This document shows, one piece after another, positions 4,660 to 5,064 of a stretch of 5,064 nt of DNA. The notes under the pieces are model-generated. The model searched no databases, was not told where the DNA came from, and saw only the letters and a program-made list of their open reading frames with translations. The DNA comes from Chloroflexota bacterium (GTDB taxonomy: Bacteria; Chloroflexota; Limnocylindria; Limnocylindrales; CSP1-4). The number at the start of each line of letters is the position of its first letter. The stretch's first letter is position 1. The DNA lies in the NCBI GenBank assembly GCA_013698385.1, contig JACCVB010000088.1, forward strand, positions 1 through 5,064. The letters are read 5' to 3'. The position numbers and the translations under genes are program-made.

Positions 4660-4673
4660 CCAATGTCAGGGTG
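4652..4673 (+). terminator. Hairpin that includes the stop codon of the 4318 ORF
   Basis: CCCTGAC (4654-4660) pairs with GTCAGGG (4665-4671) over a CAAT loop, extended by G-T and C-G pairs to about nine. The TGA stop at 4657-4659 is inside the left arm. The stem is stable, but GTGCGCC follows rather than a T-run, so its role as terminator is uncertain. Confidence 0.4.
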
Positions 4674-4859
4674 CGCCGTTGCGATGCGCCTGCAAACACG
4701 GTGGAGGAGCGCCCGCGGCGAGTGACCTCGCCCGCGAGCTGCCTCGGACCGAGGTAGGCGCGGGAGGACGTGGTCAAGATGGCCGGGCCATGACGGCGGC
4801 CAGGGTCGAGGGGTGGGCCCCGTCGATCATTCCCGCGCTAGACGTCGGGCCGGAACAGC
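4674..4859. other. Intergenic segment, nothing recognised
   Basis: This GC-rich stretch lies between the hairpin and the acetyltransferase promoter. Short frames cross it on both strands without a ribosome site or family resemblance. A GGGG/CCCC pairing near 4810-4822 is too short to interpret. Confidence 0.35.
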
Positions 4860-4865
4860 TATCGT
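4860..4865 (+). promoter_or_regulatory. Possible -10 element for a leaderless acetyltransferase transcript
   Basis: TATCGT ends six bases before the GTG at 4872, the spacing expected if transcription starts at the start codon itself. No ribosome binding site precedes either candidate start (GTG 4872 or ATG 4887), which agrees with a leaderless message. No clear -35 is visible. Confidence 0.35.
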
Positions 4866-4871
4866 GCTCCT

Positions 4872-5064
4872 GTGACCTGGAAACCGATGGCGCGAGCCAT
4901 CGAGACCGAGCGGCTCACGCTTCGGACCCGAGACGAGCGCGACGCCGTGTGGTACCGCGAGCTGGTCGGCGAACGTGGGGAGGACATCCCGACGATCGAG
5001 GAGTCGAGGGCGCGCCTCGCGCGGTTCCGGGACTCGACGGAGGACACCGGGATCGGTGCGCTCG
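4872..5064 (+). CDS. GNAT family N-acetyltransferase (RimJ/RimL type), 5' part, runs off window
   Basis: The frame is open to the window end and encodes the first ~64 residues of a GNAT acetyltransferase, which would transfer an acetyl group from acetyl-CoA to an amine. After a short lead (VTWKPMARA) comes the typical first strand IETERLTLRTRDERDA. A helix follows (VWYRELVGERGEDIPTIEES) and then an arginine-rich helix with the STEDTGIGAL turn leading to the second strand. The acetyl-CoA-binding loop (Q/RxxGxG/A) lies beyond the window. The start may be GTG 4872 or ATG 4887, both in frame. I favour 4872 because of the -10-like TATCGT just upstream, though the homology proper begins after 4887. 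The substrate cannot be told. Confidence 0.82.
   Translation, partial: MTWKPMARAIETERLTLRTRDERDAVWYRELVGERGEDIPTIEESRARLARFRDSTEDTGIGAL

Noticed and set aside
1294..5064. A second attachment site (repeat of the tRNA 3' end, GGTTCGAATCCC).
   Set aside because: I scanned for TTCGAAT and neighbours and found no second copy, so the other element end is not in this window.
1..5064. CRISPR array, rRNA, insertion-sequence terminal repeats, toxin-antitoxin or defence modules.
   Set aside because: No regularly spaced repeats, no rRNA-like conserved stretches, no transposase motifs and no paired small toxin-antitoxin genes were recognisable.

Overview
The window is very GC-rich DNA, with G or C at most third codon positions and GTG and TTG among the likely starts. 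It reads as a bacterial chromosome. The protein styles (Pro/Thr-rich linker before an M23 domain, a class III cyclase of the RHRGREV..TAGDG type, a small HTH ending in a STAKRHLADxRARSGLTTEQL-like motif) recall high-GC Chloroflexota (Limnocylindria/Ellin6529-like) or Actinomycetota. This placement is an inference from remembered family styles, not from a search.

Left part (1-1293), intact core-type DNA: the 3' end of an unidentified plus-strand gene stops at 180. It overlaps tail to tail with a minus-strand membrane-anchored M23 metallopeptidase (140-1141). Divergent from the peptidase is a complete tRNA-Arg with anticodon TCG and an encoded CCA end (1217-1293), followed by a short hairpin.

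Middle part (1294-2708), a scar-like accessory region: just downstream of the tRNA and pointing at it lies the last ~50 codons of a tyrosine recombinase. This is the usual layout of an element integrated at a tRNA 3' end, but the rest of the integrase is gone. It abuts a plus-strand fragment of a class III adenylate/guanylate cyclase domain that lacks its N-terminal metal-binding motif and loses frame near its C-terminus. A possible small conserved-type ORF (2080-2331) and a stretch with nothing recognisable follow. A sigma70-like promoter overlapping a TATCG-N5-CGATA palindrome (2523-2550) then leads through a 158-nt leader with an 8-bp hairpin. The leader also holds a tiny open frame that ends in a TGATG overlap with the next gene.

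Right part (2709-5064): an intact multi-pass membrane protein of unknown function is followed by a minus-strand small LuxR-type HTH broken by a frameshift. Divergent from it is the first ~85 codons of a dihydrofolate reductase/RibD-C family protein, cut off abruptly and joined to an unrelated hydrophilic helical ORF (4318-4659). That ORF's stop codon sits in the left arm of a hairpin. The window closes with the start of a GNAT acetyltransferase, possibly leaderless.

The genes do not form one pathway. The striking property is the density of truncated or frame-broken genes between intact ones: integrase tail, cyclase middle, HTH and DHFR head. This fits repeated insertion and deletion at a tRNA-anchored hotspot. 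I did not find convincing evidence of a new multi-gene system.
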